Notes: generated by a model not told the origin, from the sequence alone. A DNA stretch of 64,000 nucleotides from Paenibacillus sp. V4I3 (GCF_030817215.1 NZ_JAUSZA010000001.1:7104501-7168500); one strand, 5' to 3'. Positions 8,246-17,307 are shown, numbered from the stretch's first letter. Program-made: numbers and translations.

Positions 8246-8264
8246 ACCTGTAGGTGTCCCTCTT
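8221..8264. terminator. Shared bidirectional terminator of the DUF3889 gene and rarA
   Basis: AAGAGGGA-ACCTAC pairs with GTAGGT-GTCCCTCTT across a 15-base loop. The stop codons of both convergent genes lie inside the loop. Confidence 0.8.
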
Positions 8265-9559
8265 CTTTTATGTTGATTGAGCTTCATCTTTTCTTCTGTT
8301 CCCTGTTCACTAGCTGTGAAAATAATCTCATTTCGAATTTCGTCAGGTAAGTACTGCTGCTTCACATAGTGTCCCGGATAATTATGTGGATACATATAGC
8401 CTTTATGTCCGAGCTGTTCAGCACCTTTATAGTGCGTATCACGCAGATGAAGCGGTACATTCGCAGATTTCACTTGATCCATCAACTGTTCCGCACGTGA
8501 GATGGCCATCGGTATCGAATTTGACTTTGGACTCTCCACAGCGAATAAAATTGCCTGGGAAATGATGTACTTTGATTCCGGCCAACCAATCTTATGATAG
8601 GCGTCCATGGCCGTCACGGACTGCACCATCGCCTGCGGATTGGCGAGGCCGATATCTTCGCTGCAGGCGACGATTAGACGCCGCAGGAACGTCATGGGAT
8701 CCATGCCGAGCTTCTCGACGGCATACAGGAACCAGAACAGCGCGGCGTCACTGGAGCCGCGTACACTCTTGTGAAAAGCGGACAAGACGTCGTATTGCGT
8801 CGACTCGTCCGCTTTCACGATGGGGCGGCGGATCGACTCTTCCGCCACCTCGAGCGTTATCTGAACCGTTCCATCCGGTTCAGGTGAAGTCGTTAGCGCT
8901 GCAAGCTCCAGCGCATTAAGTGAACGGCGGATGTCGCCACCCGCCATCCGCGCGATGTGCTCCAGCGCCTCCTCGTCTACGTGGAGGCGCATGAAGCCGA
9001 GCCCCTTCACGGGGTCGGCGATGGCTCTTCGCATGGCGATGAGCGCATGCTCCGCCATGAGGGGCTCGAGCTGAAACAGCGTCGAGCGCGACAGCAGAGC
9101 CCCGTTCACATGGTGAAACGGGTTCTCTGTCGTCGCACCGATGAAGATGAGGATGCCCTGCTCTACCGCAGGGAGCAGCGCATCCTGCCGCGAGGTGTTA
9201 AAGCGATGCACCTCGTCCAAGAACAAGGTCGTCTTACGACCGTACATCGCTTTATTGGTCTTCGCTAGCTCGATAATCTCTCGCACATCTTTGACCGAAG
9301 CATCTACGGCGTTCAGCTTCATGAACTCACCCTGTGTTCGGTTCGCTATAATGTTGGCCAGTGTTGTTTTGCCTGTGCCCGGAGGTCCATAGAGCAAGAT
9401 TGAGGTCACTTGATCGGCCTCAATCGCTCGTCTGAGCAGCTTGCCTTTTCCTACGATTTGCTCCTGACCAATATATTCATCCAACGTTGTTGGCCGCATA
9501 CGATCAGCTAGAAGCTTTCCTGTTGGTTCTTGTGAAGAAGCATATGTAAACAAGTCCAT
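8240..9559 (-). CDS. rarA: Replication-associated recombination protein A (AAA+ ATPase)
   Basis: A 439-residue AAA+ ATPase of the RarA/MgsA/WRNIP1 family, which acts at stalled replication forks. Starting at the ATG at 9559 (AAAGGA twelve bases upstream) gives MDLFTYASSQEPTGKLLADR; the open frame extends further but that extension does not resemble the family. Walker A is LLYGPPGTGKTTLAN (about residue 54), Walker B LFLDEVHRFN (about 110) and sensor 1 FIGATTENPF (about 140). The C-terminal clamp-loader-like and tetramerisation region is complete (PHNYPGHYVKQQYLPD). Bases 8575-9200 are strikingly GC-rich compared with the rest of the gene. Confidence 0.93.
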   Translation of the reverse strand: MDLFTYASSQEPTGKLLADRMRPTTLDEYIGQEQIVGKGKLLRRAIEADQVTSILLYGPPGTGKTTLANIIANRTQGEFMKLNAVDASVKDVREIIELAKTNKAMYGRKTTLFLDEVHRFNTSRQDALLPAVEQGILIFIGATTENPFHHVNGALLSRSTLFQLEPLMAEHALIAMRRAIADPVKGLGFMRLHVDEEALEHIARMAGGDIRRSLNALELAALTTSPEPDGTVQITLEVAEESIRRPIVKADESTQYDVLSAFHKSVRGSSDAALFWFLYAVEKLGMDPMTFLRRLIVACSEDIGLANPQAMVQSVTAMDAYHKIGWPESKYIISQAILFAVESPKSNSIPMAISRAEQLMDQVKSANVPLHLRDTHYKGAEQLGHKGYMYPHNYPGHYVKQQYLPDEIRNEIIFTASEQGTEEKMKLNQHKRRGTPTGL

Positions 9560-9645
9560 AAGTGGGTTATCCTTTACTTTGCATTGAAAGATATAAACTC
9601 TATTATAACCCGCATACGAAATCATGTCATGTTTTGTCAGTAAAA

Positions 9646-9674
9646 GATCCCCCTGATACGAAACCAGGAGGATC
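9646..9674 (-). terminator. Terminator after the MFS exporter gene
   Basis: On the minus strand GATCCTCCTG pairs with CAGGGGGATC (one G-T pair) and is followed by TTTTACTG. Confidence 0.75.
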
Positions 9675-9688
9675 ATTCTTGATACCAT

Positions 9689-11224
9689 TTATACAGACTG
9701 AGGAGTTGCATTGTCATTCTGCGGCTCTGGATGCTGGACAGGTACTGTGAAGCGAAGCGGCCCTGCGATAAATGTAGCTGTTAATCCGATAATACCGAAC
9801 ATGATACTTAAGATAAAACCGTGGTTAATCGCTGTTCCAAGTGAATCTCGGAGAAAATCCATCGTTTCCTTGGGTACTGCAGCACTCGCACGGATCAATT
9901 GATCAGGATTTGCTACGGTTGCTAGCTGATTGAGAGGCAAATTGTGCTCTGCTGCGCCAGCTTGAATAAGCCTGTTATAGTTATTATTGACGATAGTCGC
10001 CATAATCGAAGCCCCGAGAACCCCTCCTATATTACGCCAAAAACCAATGATGGAGGAGCTGACTCCTATATATTTGTGATCTACGCTGAGAGCAACGGCA
10101 TTCTGAGCAACACTCATTAACGGACCAATCGCCCCTACGCCAAGTATAACCATCAGGGTAATCATATACAGATTACTTGCGTCATGACTGACTACACTCA
10201 ACAAATAGCTAATGACAATACCCGTAATCATACTGGACGCGATAACCGCACGGAAGCTAAAGAAACGTTGAAGAATACCGAACAAAACAGCTCCAACCAT
10301 TAATGAAAACATCATCGGGGTCAAAAGCACATTTGAATTCGCCCGACCGAGCACGGCAGTTGAGAAAATAGGCAAGTAAGCAATTGCCGAGAACATGATT
10401 GCTCCTTGGCAAAGACAAGCTAACATCATGCCGAGAACCATTCGGTTTTTGAATAAGGGTAAAGGCAGCATGGGTTCTTGAGCCCTGCGTTCAACCCTAA
10501 TGAACAGAAAGCCTACAACAACGGCAACAGCTATCAGACTAATAATTTGCCAGGACGCCCAAGTATAATCTTTACCACCGAACTCTAATGCGAGCATGAG
10601 TGAGACGGTAGAGATAACGAGTAACAGTGTCCCTAAATAATCAATTTTCGGACGACGAGTCGATCGAGTTTCCTTAAGAGCAAAAAGCAAAACAAAGAAT
10701 GAGAGTATACCCAGCGGTAAATTAACATAGAAACACCAGCGCCAACCCCAAGATTCGGCGAGTAATGTACCGATTTGCGGTCCCGCTACGGATGATAGAC
10801 CGAATATCCCTGCGAATACCCCTGACAGCTTAGCCCCCTGTTTGGGATCTGAAAAAAGCGTATAAATAATGGTGAAACTAATGGGGAAAATAGCTCCTGA
10901 ACCTATCCCCTGAATCGCTCTATATATGATCAGCTGTGTCATATCCTGGGCTGTACCACAGAGTGCCGAACCGATCAAAAATATAGAAATTCCAATCAAA
11001 TAAAAGAGCTTTCTGCCAAACATATCCGACAGCTTTCCGAAAACAAGCATCGTGCTCGTAGATGCAAGCATATACGCTGTGAATACCCAACTGATTTTAT
11101 CAAAACCATTAATGTCGCCTATTATGTGACTTATTGCAGCAGCCGTAATTGTATTATCTAACGCAGACATCAATAGCCCTAGAGCCATTGCCAGTATTAT
11201 AAAACCTGTTTTTTTATTACCCAC
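9689..11224 (-). CDS. DHA2-family MFS multidrug exporter (EmrB/QacA type)
   Basis: A 511-residue, 14-helix proton-driven drug exporter of the DHA2 family. It shows MFS motif A (GKLSDMFGRKLFYLIG, about residue 63), the acidic helix 1 motif LDNTITAAA, motif B RAIQGIGSGAIFP and motif C GVFAGIFGLSSVAGPQIG (about residue 140), plus the WGWRWCFYVNLPLG loop typical of EmrB/QacA. The gene overlaps the PadR regulator gene by 8 bases, so the two are cotranscribed and translationally coupled. The exported compound cannot be deduced. Induction by substrate through the PadR protein is the likely control. Confidence 0.9.
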   Translation of the reverse strand: MGNKKTGFIILAMALGLLMSALDNTITAAAISHIIGDINGFDKISWVFTAYMLASTSTMLVFGKLSDMFGRKLFYLIGISIFLIGSALCGTAQDMTQLIIYRAIQGIGSGAIFPISFTIIYTLFSDPKQGAKLSGVFAGIFGLSSVAGPQIGTLLAESWGWRWCFYVNLPLGILSFFVLLFALKETRSTRRPKIDYLGTLLLVISTVSLMLALEFGGKDYTWASWQIISLIAVAVVVGFLFIRVERRAQEPMLPLPLFKNRMVLGMMLACLCQGAIMFSAIAYLPIFSTAVLGRANSNVLLTPMMFSLMVGAVLFGILQRFFSFRAVIASSMITGIVISYLLSVVSHDASNLYMITLMVILGVGAIGPLMSVAQNAVALSVDHKYIGVSSSIIGFWRNIGGVLGASIMATIVNNNYNRLIQAGAAEHNLPLNQLATVANPDQLIRASAAVPKETMDFLRDSLGTAINHGFILSIMFGIIGLTATFIAGPLRFTVPVQHPEPQNDNATPQSV

Positions 11225-11771
11225 TATCGTTTTGCCCCTTTTCCATTTTCAAATTACTCAAACGTTCTATTCCGGCCATTAATGTTCGCAGCGTACTTTC
11301 CATATTTTCGATACCAATCTGAATACAAATTTCCTGTGTCTGAGACATTAATGAATTTGACTTACCGTTCTCATACATTTTCCTCAAACGTTCAAGATCA
11401 TCTTTCGTACTCGATACGCCATATTCCAAATATTCAATAATGACCTCGACCTCAATAAATTCACCAAAAAACAAGCGAGTCATCGCATCAGACTTGAACT
11501 CATTGGCTTGCATGGGACTATACATGTAGGCTTTGAAATGCTTTTGGCCTTCCTCCGTTATGGAATAGACATTCTTATTCGGTCTTCCCTCCTGAATCAC
11601 ACTTTCTTTCGTGATGAGACCTTCCTTCTCCATCTTGCTAAGCGTAGGATAAATCGTGCCAAAACTTGCATTGTAAAAATAAGAAAATACCGTCTCAAAC
11701 ATATGCTTGATGTCGTATCCCGATAGACTGCGCTTCATTAAAATACCTAAAATGACATCCTGACTAGTCAT
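11217..11771 (-). CDS. PadR-family transcriptional regulator
   Basis: A 184-residue PadR-type repressor: an N-terminal winged helix (about residues 1-85, with GILMKRSLSGYDIKHMFE and PTLSKMEKEGLITKES) and a C-terminal dimerising helical domain of the Vir_C type (about 90-180). PadR proteins typically repress an adjacent efflux or detoxification gene. AAGGAGGAT lies upstream of the ATG at 11771. Palindromic ATATATCG/CGATATAT half-sites just upstream at 11825-11878 are the probable operator, implying autoregulation of the regulator-exporter operon. Confidence 0.9.
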   Translation of the reverse strand: MTSQDVILGILMKRSLSGYDIKHMFETVFSYFYNASFGTIYPTLSKMEKEGLITKESVIQEGRPNKNVYSITEEGQKHFKAYMYSPMQANEFKSDAMTRLFFGEFIEVEVIIEYLEYGVSSTKDDLERLRKMYENGKSNSLMSQTQEICIQIGIENMESTLRTLMAGIERLSNLKMEKGQNDSG

Positions 11772-11824
11772 GCTGTAAATCCTCCTTTTTCTTGATTGTG
11801 CTTCTTAATTAACAATTTATCAGA

Positions 11825-11878
11825 TTATATATATCGAATCAATATATATATAAACGATATATACTTTTTCGATATATG
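11825..11878. promoter_or_regulatory. Probable PadR operator/promoter region
   Basis: Three half-sites are visible: TATATATCG ending at 11836, CGATATATA at 11855-11863 and CGATATATGG at 11870-11879. The first two form an inverted pair around a pure TA tract. They lie 50-110 bases upstream of the padR start, where its promoter is expected. Confidence 0.6.
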
Positions 11879-11963
11879 GACAGGTTCATCGTGTTTGATT
11901 AACCCTCATAAACAAGGACTTTATAAGGTGTGGGTTTCTTACCAACCATCTAGAAGCCTGAAA

Positions 11964-12143
11964 GGGAACAACGATGCCTTATTTCCTCTAAAACTGCATA
12001 TTTCACGTTTTCGCTGAACGTGGATCCTCTATTTCCCAGTTTCGAGGTCTATAAACTGCCAAAAAACACCCAAATAGCGCACACATGTTCCGCATACTGG
12101 CCCAACACTGACATATTAGCCGAAATAGCGAATCCTCGTTCCC
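11964..12143. repeat. Four-copy degenerate intergenic repeat, ~52-bp period
   Basis: A 20-base motif close to GGAACGAGGATTCGCTATTT occurs at 11964-11984 and 12016-12034 in direct orientation and at 12072-12091 and 12123-12143 inverted. Spacings are 52, 56 and 51 bases, so the block is a large imperfect palindrome. It fills most of the 520-bp gap between padR and tcdA; the rest (11879-11963 and 12144-12260) shows nothing recognisable. Confidence 0.65.
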
Positions 12144-12260
12144 TCTAGCCTTAAATTAGCAGCAAATTTTGCCGATTCCACTCCTGTGAATCCTTTTGCT
12201 TCGTCCGTACTCGTAGGAAGTGCATAAATAGGATGCTCCAACCATTAGGCAAATAAAAAA

Positions 12261-12286
12261 CGGATGCCCGCTTTCGAGGGCATCCG
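12261..12286 (-). terminator. Terminator of the hisS-aspS-tcdA operon
   Basis: CGGATGCCC pairs with GGGCATCCG (9 bp, 8-base loop) and the minus strand continues with TTTTTTATTTG. Confidence 0.9.
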
Positions 12287-12291
12287 TTGTT

Positions 12292-13047
12292 CTATTTCTT
12301 CTTCAAACCAATTTCCAATAGTTCTTTCACAGCCACACTCACCATGATCAATCCTGCCACAGGCGGAACGAAGGCATTGCTCGCCGGTGGTTGTTTTGCC
12401 TTGCGAATTTCAGGTGCGTTCGCGGGAACGATTTGCTGCGTTACATCTTCGCGTGGTTTCATCGGCTCTTCGGTCGAAAATACGACCTTCACGCCTTTTT
12501 TGATCCCTTCCTTGCGCAATTTTTGACGCACTACACGTGCAATAGGATCCATGCTCGTTTTGGAGATATCCGCTACTTTGAACTGTGACGGATCCATTTT
12601 GTTGGCTGCTCCCATGCTGGAAACGATTGGAATCTTCCGTTCTAGACACTGCTTGATCAGATGGATTTTATAGGAGATGGTATCACTTGCATCCAACACG
12701 TAATCAATTGGATATGAGAATACTTCCTCGTACGTTTCCTCTGTGTAAAACATCCGGAGGGCGATGACATCGCATTCTGGATTAATTAATTTGATTCGAT
12801 CGCGCATCAGATCAGCCTTTGGCTGACCAACCGTTGTCGTGAGCGCATGAATCTGACGGTTAATATTCGTGATGTCGACAACATCTTTGTCGATCAGAAT
12901 AAGACGTCCAACCCCTGTACGTGCTAGTGCTTCAGCAGCGATTGAACCTACACCGCCGATGCCTAGTACGGCAACCGTGCTATTCTTCATGATTTCAAGC
13001 CCCTCAGGGCCAATCGCTAGTTCAGTTCGTGAAAATTGGTGAAGCAT
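12292..13047 (-). CDS. tcdA: tRNA threonylcarbamoyladenosine dehydratase
   Basis: A 251-residue E1-like (ThiF/MoeB superfamily) enzyme that cyclises t6A37 of tRNA to ct6A using ATP. The nucleotide-binding motif VLGIGGVGSIAAEALARTGV is at about residues 28-47, followed by LILIDKDVVDITNINRQ, which separates TcdA from ThiF. A hydrophobic C-terminal segment (VPPVAGLIMVSVAVKELLEI) is family-typical. It is the last gene of hisS-aspS-tcdA, 24 bases after aspS, the same order as B. subtilis hisS-aspS-yrvM. Confidence 0.93.
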   Translation of the reverse strand: MLHQFSRTELAIGPEGLEIMKNSTVAVLGIGGVGSIAAEALARTGVGRLILIDKDVVDITNINRQIHALTTTVGQPKADLMRDRIKLINPECDVIALRMFYTEETYEEVFSYPIDYVLDASDTISYKIHLIKQCLERKIPIVSSMGAANKMDPSQFKVADISKTSMDPIARVVRQKLRKEGIKKGVKVVFSTEEPMKPREDVTQQIVPANAPEIRKAKQPPASNAFVPPVAGLIMVSVAVKELLEIGLKKK

Positions 13048-13071
13048 AGAAACACTTCCTCTTCTATGTTC

Positions 13072-14853
13072 TTAGGCTTTAGCAGCGGGCTGCTTAAGCG
13101 CTAAGCGAATCGACAGTTGTTCAAGCTGTTTGTCATCTACGGTACCCGGTGCGTCGGTTAACAAGTCTGTTGCACTTGCCGTTTTCGGGAATGCAATCGT
13201 TTCTCTGAGGTTCGTGCGGCCTGTGATCAGCATCACCAAACGGTCGAAACCAAAAGCGAATCCGCCATGCGGAGGTGTTCCATATTCAAAGGCTTCAAGT
13301 AGAAAGCCGAATTTCTCAGCAGCTTCTTCTTTGGAGAAGCCAAGCGCACCGAACATTTTCTCCTGTACTTCACGTTGGTAAATACGCATCGAGCCGCCGC
13401 CCACTTCATATCCGTTCAAGACAAGATCGTATGCTTGTGCACGAATTTGACCTGGGTCTGTATCGAAGTAATGAACATCTTCTTCATTAGGACGCGTGAA
13501 CGGATGATGCTCAGCTACATAACGTTTGGCTTCTTCGTCGTACCCAAGAAGTGGGAAGTCCACAACCCAAGCATATTTGAACTTCGAGTCATCGATAAGG
13601 CCAAGCTCACGACCGATTTTCAGACGAAGGTTACCAAGTACATCAGCAACAACTTTTTTCTTATCAGCAGAGAATAGAAGCAAATCCCCTTCTTCTGCGC
13701 CTAAACGCTCTGTTAATGCAGCGATTTCGGCCTCATTGAAGAATTTCACGATAGGCCCTTTGAATTCGCCGTCTTTCACTTGAATCCAAGCTAAGCCTTT
13801 GGCGCCGTAACGTGCTGCGAACGGTAAGAGGTCATCGATCTCTTTACGACTCCATGTGCCGCAACCTTTAGCATTCAAAGCTTTTACTTGACCGCCGCCT
13901 TTAACGACGTTTGCAAACACTTGAACACCAGAAGTTTCAACGATATCAGAAACATCTTCGAGTTCTAGACCAAAACGTAGATCCGGTTTATCCGAACCAT
14001 ATTTCGCCATGGCATCCGCATACGTAATACGTTGGAATGGACGCGGGATTTCAACTTGAGCTGTTTCTTGCATTAATTTGACTACGAGTTCTTCCAAGAT
14101 CTCAAGCAGTTGATCCTGAGAAATGAAGGAAGTCTCAATGTCGACTTGTGTAAATTCAGGTTGACGGTCTGCACGAAGATCCTCATCGCGGAAACAGCGT
14201 GCGATTTGGTAGTAACGCTCCAAACCACTAACCATCAACAATTGTTTAAAGATTTGCGGTGACTGCGGAAGCGCGAAAAATTCGCCCGGATGCACGCGGC
14301 TTGGCACCAAATAATCGCGAGCGCCTTCCGGTGTGCTTTTCGTCAAAATCGGTGTTTCAACTTCAACAAATCCTTGATCATCTAAGAAATTACGGAATAC
14401 TTTGGACGCTTTGGAGCGAAGCATTAATGTTTTTTGCATTTCCGGACGACGCAGATCCAGATAACGATATTTCAAACGAACGGCTTCATCCACATCTACG
14501 CCGTCTTCGATGAAGAACGGAGGTGTTTTGGCTGCATTCATAATTTCGATTTCAGTTACCTGAATCTCTATTTCACCCGTTGTAATATTTTTGTTAACCG
14601 TTTCGGCATCACGTTCTACAACTTTCCCTTTAACAGCAAGCACGTACTCATTACGAGCGCGGTCAGCAATGGCAAGTGCATCCCCTGAGAAGTCTGGGTT
14701 AAATACAGTCTGCACAAGCCCGCTGCGGTCCCGCAGATCGATGAATAGAACGCCACCTAAGTCACGTCTTCTTTGCACCCAACCGTTTAGTGTTACTGTC
14801 TGTCCTACCTGAGCTTTAGTAAGCTGCCCACAATGATGTGTTTTGAGCATCAT
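13072..14853 (-). CDS. aspS: Aspartate--tRNA ligase
   Basis: A 593-residue class II bacterial AspRS. Order of domains: anticodon-binding OB fold (about 15-100), catalytic core with motif 2 (YQIARCFRDEDLRADRQPEF, about 212-231) and a GAD insertion (about 300-420), then motif 3 GFAFGFDRLVMLITG near 525. The ATG at 14853 (with a second ATG adjacent) lies 10 bases after AGGAGG; the frame is open further upstream only because it reads through the tandem hairpin array. Expression should depend on the hisS T-box and possibly on the eleven hairpins immediately before its ribosome binding site. Confidence 0.96.
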   Translation of the reverse strand: MMLKTHHCGQLTKAQVGQTVTLNGWVQRRRDLGGVLFIDLRDRSGLVQTVFNPDFSGDALAIADRARNEYVLAVKGKVVERDAETVNKNITTGEIEIQVTEIEIMNAAKTPPFFIEDGVDVDEAVRLKYRYLDLRRPEMQKTLMLRSKASKVFRNFLDDQGFVEVETPILTKSTPEGARDYLVPSRVHPGEFFALPQSPQIFKQLLMVSGLERYYQIARCFRDEDLRADRQPEFTQVDIETSFISQDQLLEILEELVVKLMQETAQVEIPRPFQRITYADAMAKYGSDKPDLRFGLELEDVSDIVETSGVQVFANVVKGGGQVKALNAKGCGTWSRKEIDDLLPFAARYGAKGLAWIQVKDGEFKGPIVKFFNEAEIAALTERLGAEEGDLLLFSADKKKVVADVLGNLRLKIGRELGLIDDSKFKYAWVVDFPLLGYDEEAKRYVAEHHPFTRPNEEDVHYFDTDPGQIRAQAYDLVLNGYEVGGGSMRIYQREVQEKMFGALGFSKEEAAEKFGFLLEAFEYGTPPHGGFAFGFDRLVMLITGRTNLRETIAFPKTASATDLLTDAPGTVDDKQLEQLSIRLALKQPAAKA

Positions 14854-14875
14854 GATTATATTTCCTCCTAATATA

Positions 14876-15282
14876 GGGATCTTTGAGCGGAGCTCAAAAT
14901 CTCTCCTTTGTTGGGATCTTTGAGCGGAGCTCAAAGTCTCTCCTTTGTTGGGATCTTTGAGCGGAGCTCAAAGTCTCTCCTTTGTTGGGATCTTTGAGCG
15001 GAGCTCAAAGTCTCTCCTTTGTTGGGATCTTTGAGCGGAGCTCAAAGTCTCTCCTTTGTTGGGATCTTTGAGCGGAGCTCAAAGTCTCTCCTTTGTTGGG
15101 ATCTTTGAGCGGAGCTCAAAGTCTCTCCTTTGTTGGGATCTTTGAGCGGAGCTCAAAGTCTCTCCTTTGTTGGGATCTTTGAGCGGAGCTCAAAGTCTCT
15201 CCTTTGTTGGGATCTTTGAGCGGAGCTCAAAGTCTCTCCTTTGTTGGGATCTTTGAGCGGAGCTCAAAGTCTCTCCTTGTTG
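14876..15282 (-). repeat. Family A hairpin array: eleven 37-bp units in the aspS leader
   Basis: Eleven contiguous 37-bp units start at 14876 and every 37 bases to 15246, filling the whole gap between the hisS stop and the aspS ribosome binding site. On the minus strand each unit carries GGAGAG followed by a perfect hairpin CTTTGAGC-TCC-GCTCAAAG and ATCCC. Ten units are practically identical; the one nearest aspS has a single change that breaks the outermost pair, and the last one lacks one T. The array then runs directly into TATATTAGGAGG. A 37-bp unit cannot keep reading frame, so it is not coding. Confidence 0.97.
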
Positions 15283-15287
15283 TCTAT

Positions 15288-16553
15288 CTATTCGAAAAGT
15301 GTCTTTGCAGCGTTCGAGGCAAGATCGGCTAAACTCACAGTCAATTGACTGCCTGTATCCATCTTCTTCAAAGTAATTTCGCCACGCACCAATTCGTCAT
15401 CTCCAAGAATCGCCACATAGGTGGCCTGAAAGCGGTCAGCTGATTTCATTTGAGCTTTCATTTTACGGCTTTGGTAATCCTTCTCCGCCTTCAACCCTTG
15501 AACTCTAAGCTGGTGCAGCAGCTTCGTTACTTCCTTCTCCGCCGCGTCTCCTAGACCGATCAAATATACATCGAGCGGCTCTGGCTTCGGAATTTCGACA
15601 CCTTGTGCCTGCAATACGAGCAGAATACGCTCAAGGCCAAGCCCCAAACCAACTCCCGGCTGATCGGTGCCACGGCCGCCAATCTGCTCAACTAGACCAT
15701 TGTACCGTCCGCCTCCGCCAATCGTATCAATAGCGCCGATTCCGGCTGCTTTGTACTCAAAAGCAGTATGCGTGTAGTAATCAAGACCGCGAACGAGGCG
15801 CGGATTAATCCGATACGGGATTTCCATCGCTGTTAAATGCTCTTGAACTAGAGCGAAATGCGATGTACACTCCTCATCCAAGTAATCTAAAATTTCTGGA
15901 GCTCCTTCGCCATACTTTTGGTCCACTTTGCAATCAAGAATACGCATCGGATTACGATCAAATCGGGACTGACAATCCTTACAAAGCAAATGCTTCACAG
16001 GTGCGAAAAACTCCTGCAGTTTCTCACGGTAAACCGTTCTAACCGCTGGTGTACCAACGGAATTAATTTCAACGGTTACTTCCTTAAGACCAATTTCTTT
16101 ATAAAACGTATAACCAAGCGCAATCACTTCAGCATCAATGCTTGGATCAACGGACCCGAAAGCTTCAATACCGAATTGATGGAACTGGCGATATCTCCCA
16201 GCTTGCGGCTGCTCATAGCGGAACATTGGTCCTACGTAATAAAGCTTCGTTAAATCGGGAATCCCGTAAAGCTTATTCTCTACATAAGCCCTAACAACAC
16301 CGGCTGTGCCTTCGGGACGAAGCGTCATGCTGCGGTCACCTTTGTCGAGAAAGGTGTACATTTCTTTACCCACGATATCTGTCGTTTCACCGACGCCTCT
16401 AATGAACAGATCGGTTTCCTCAAATATCGGCGTACGAATCTCTTTGTAATTAAACCTTTGGCACAAGTCTCTCGCTTTGCTCTCTAGGTACTGCCACTTC
16501 TCCACCTCACCGGGAAGAAGATCTTGTGTGCCTTTTGGCTTTTGTATGCTCAT
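15288..16553 (-). CDS. hisS: Histidine--tRNA ligase
   Basis: A 421-residue class II HisRS. Visible are motif 2 (MFRYEQPQAGRYRQFHQFG, about 111-129), the histidine-specific LVRGLDYYTHTAFE (about 257) and motif 3 region GVGLGLGLERILLVL (about 300), followed by the C-terminal anticodon-binding domain. The start MSIQKPKGTQDLLPGE has AGGAGG nine bases upstream. A T-box leader lies upstream, and aspS and tcdA follow in the same direction. Confidence 0.96.
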   Translation of the reverse strand: MSIQKPKGTQDLLPGEVEKWQYLESKARDLCQRFNYKEIRTPIFEETDLFIRGVGETTDIVGKEMYTFLDKGDRSMTLRPEGTAGVVRAYVENKLYGIPDLTKLYYVGPMFRYEQPQAGRYRQFHQFGIEAFGSVDPSIDAEVIALGYTFYKEIGLKEVTVEINSVGTPAVRTVYREKLQEFFAPVKHLLCKDCQSRFDRNPMRILDCKVDQKYGEGAPEILDYLDEECTSHFALVQEHLTAMEIPYRINPRLVRGLDYYTHTAFEYKAAGIGAIDTIGGGGRYNGLVEQIGGRGTDQPGVGLGLGLERILLVLQAQGVEIPKPEPLDVYLIGLGDAAEKEVTKLLHQLRVQGLKAEKDYQSRKMKAQMKSADRFQATYVAILGDDELVRGEITLKKMDTGSQLTVSLADLASNAAKTLFE

Positions 16554-16593
16554 GCGCTCAACCTCCTATTATCTGTCGTTCCAGTCAAATAAC

Positions 16594-16905
16594 AACAAAA
16601 AAATCTCTCACCCCCGACTGACGTCAGGGACGAGAGATTTGATTAACAAATTCACCCGTGGTACCACCCACATTTCAGAAATGCTGCTATCGTTTGCCAG
16701 TGGCAACGAAACAGAATTCTGCTCTTTACGGATAACGCCCGCTACACGCACAGCTGCTACTAGGCAAGTTGACATCAGCCAATATGCATTTCCCAGCCGG
16801 TCCTCGGGGAGGTCTTTTCGTTCGCTCATCATTAGGAAGCTTGCAGCCTAGACTTCCTTCTCTGCTTATGTGGGGGCGACTTACTTTGTCCCTTCAACGG
16901 ATCAC
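16594..16905 (-). promoter_or_regulatory. T-box leader of hisS-aspS
   Basis: On the minus strand the T-box GGGTGGTACCACGGG lies at 16655-16669, followed by a terminator (AAATCTCTC at 16632-16640 pairing with GAGAGATTT near 16601-16609 and a run of T). Structured sequence continues upstream to about 16905. A CAC triplet in CCCCCACATAAGCAG near 16875 would fit a histidine specifier, but I have not folded Stem I. The remaining gap, 16906-17001, shows nothing. Confidence 0.9.
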
Positions 16906-17001
16906 AAAAGTATCGAATTACATTATTGTTTATTGTAAACATTGGTAGATACAAAGTCAAGAGACAGAGGTACTAATCCTCCTATATCTCCACTATATTA
17001 G

Positions 17002-17307
17002 TTAATGTAAGTCCGCCCATTTTTGCAACTCGTCCATAACGGGTTTTAGCCCTTTTCCTTTGGGGGTTAATTCATACTCAATCCGAACTGGCGTTTCTGG
17101 GTATACATGACGGATGATGATCTCTGCAGCCTCGAGCTCCTTGAATCTCTCCGAAAGCATGCGATCACTCATACTCGGGATGAGAACTGATATATCTTTA
17201 AAGCGCTTCGGTCCAGAAAGCAAGACATGAACAATAAGTCCTGTCCAACGCTTTCCTAGAAGTTCAAAAGCATTCTCGAATTTGGGACACAGTTGATAGT
17301 CTTCCAT
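17002..17307 (-). CDS. HxlR-family transcriptional regulator
   Basis: A 101-residue winged-helix regulator of the HxlR type, with CPKFENAFELLGKRWTGLIV at residues 6-25, the recognition region PSMSDRMLSERFKELEAAEII and ELTPKGKGLKPVM. The start at 17307 has AAGGAG nine bases upstream; a longer frame begins at 17352 but would run through the promoter. Cys6 aligns with the redox cysteine of YodB/HypR-type members, suggesting sensing of quinones, diamide or aldehydes. It is divergent from doxX and likely represses it. Confidence 0.88.
   Translation of the reverse strand: MEDYQLCPKFENAFELLGKRWTGLIVHVLLSGPKRFKDISVLIPSMSDRMLSERFKELEAAEIIIRHVYPETPVRIEYELTPKGKGLKPVMDELQKWADLH

Noticed and set aside
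8572..9268. Two rightward Arg-rich frames within rarA
   Set aside because: They are antisense shadows of the GC-rich part of rarA.
11796..12017. A rightward 73-residue frame after padR
   Set aside because: It begins inside the PadR operator region, covers the repeat block and lacks a ribosome binding site.
14876..15282. A CRISPR array, because the unit is 37 bp, partly palindromic and repeated 11 times
   Set aside because: Units are contiguous with no spacers, and no cas gene is near.
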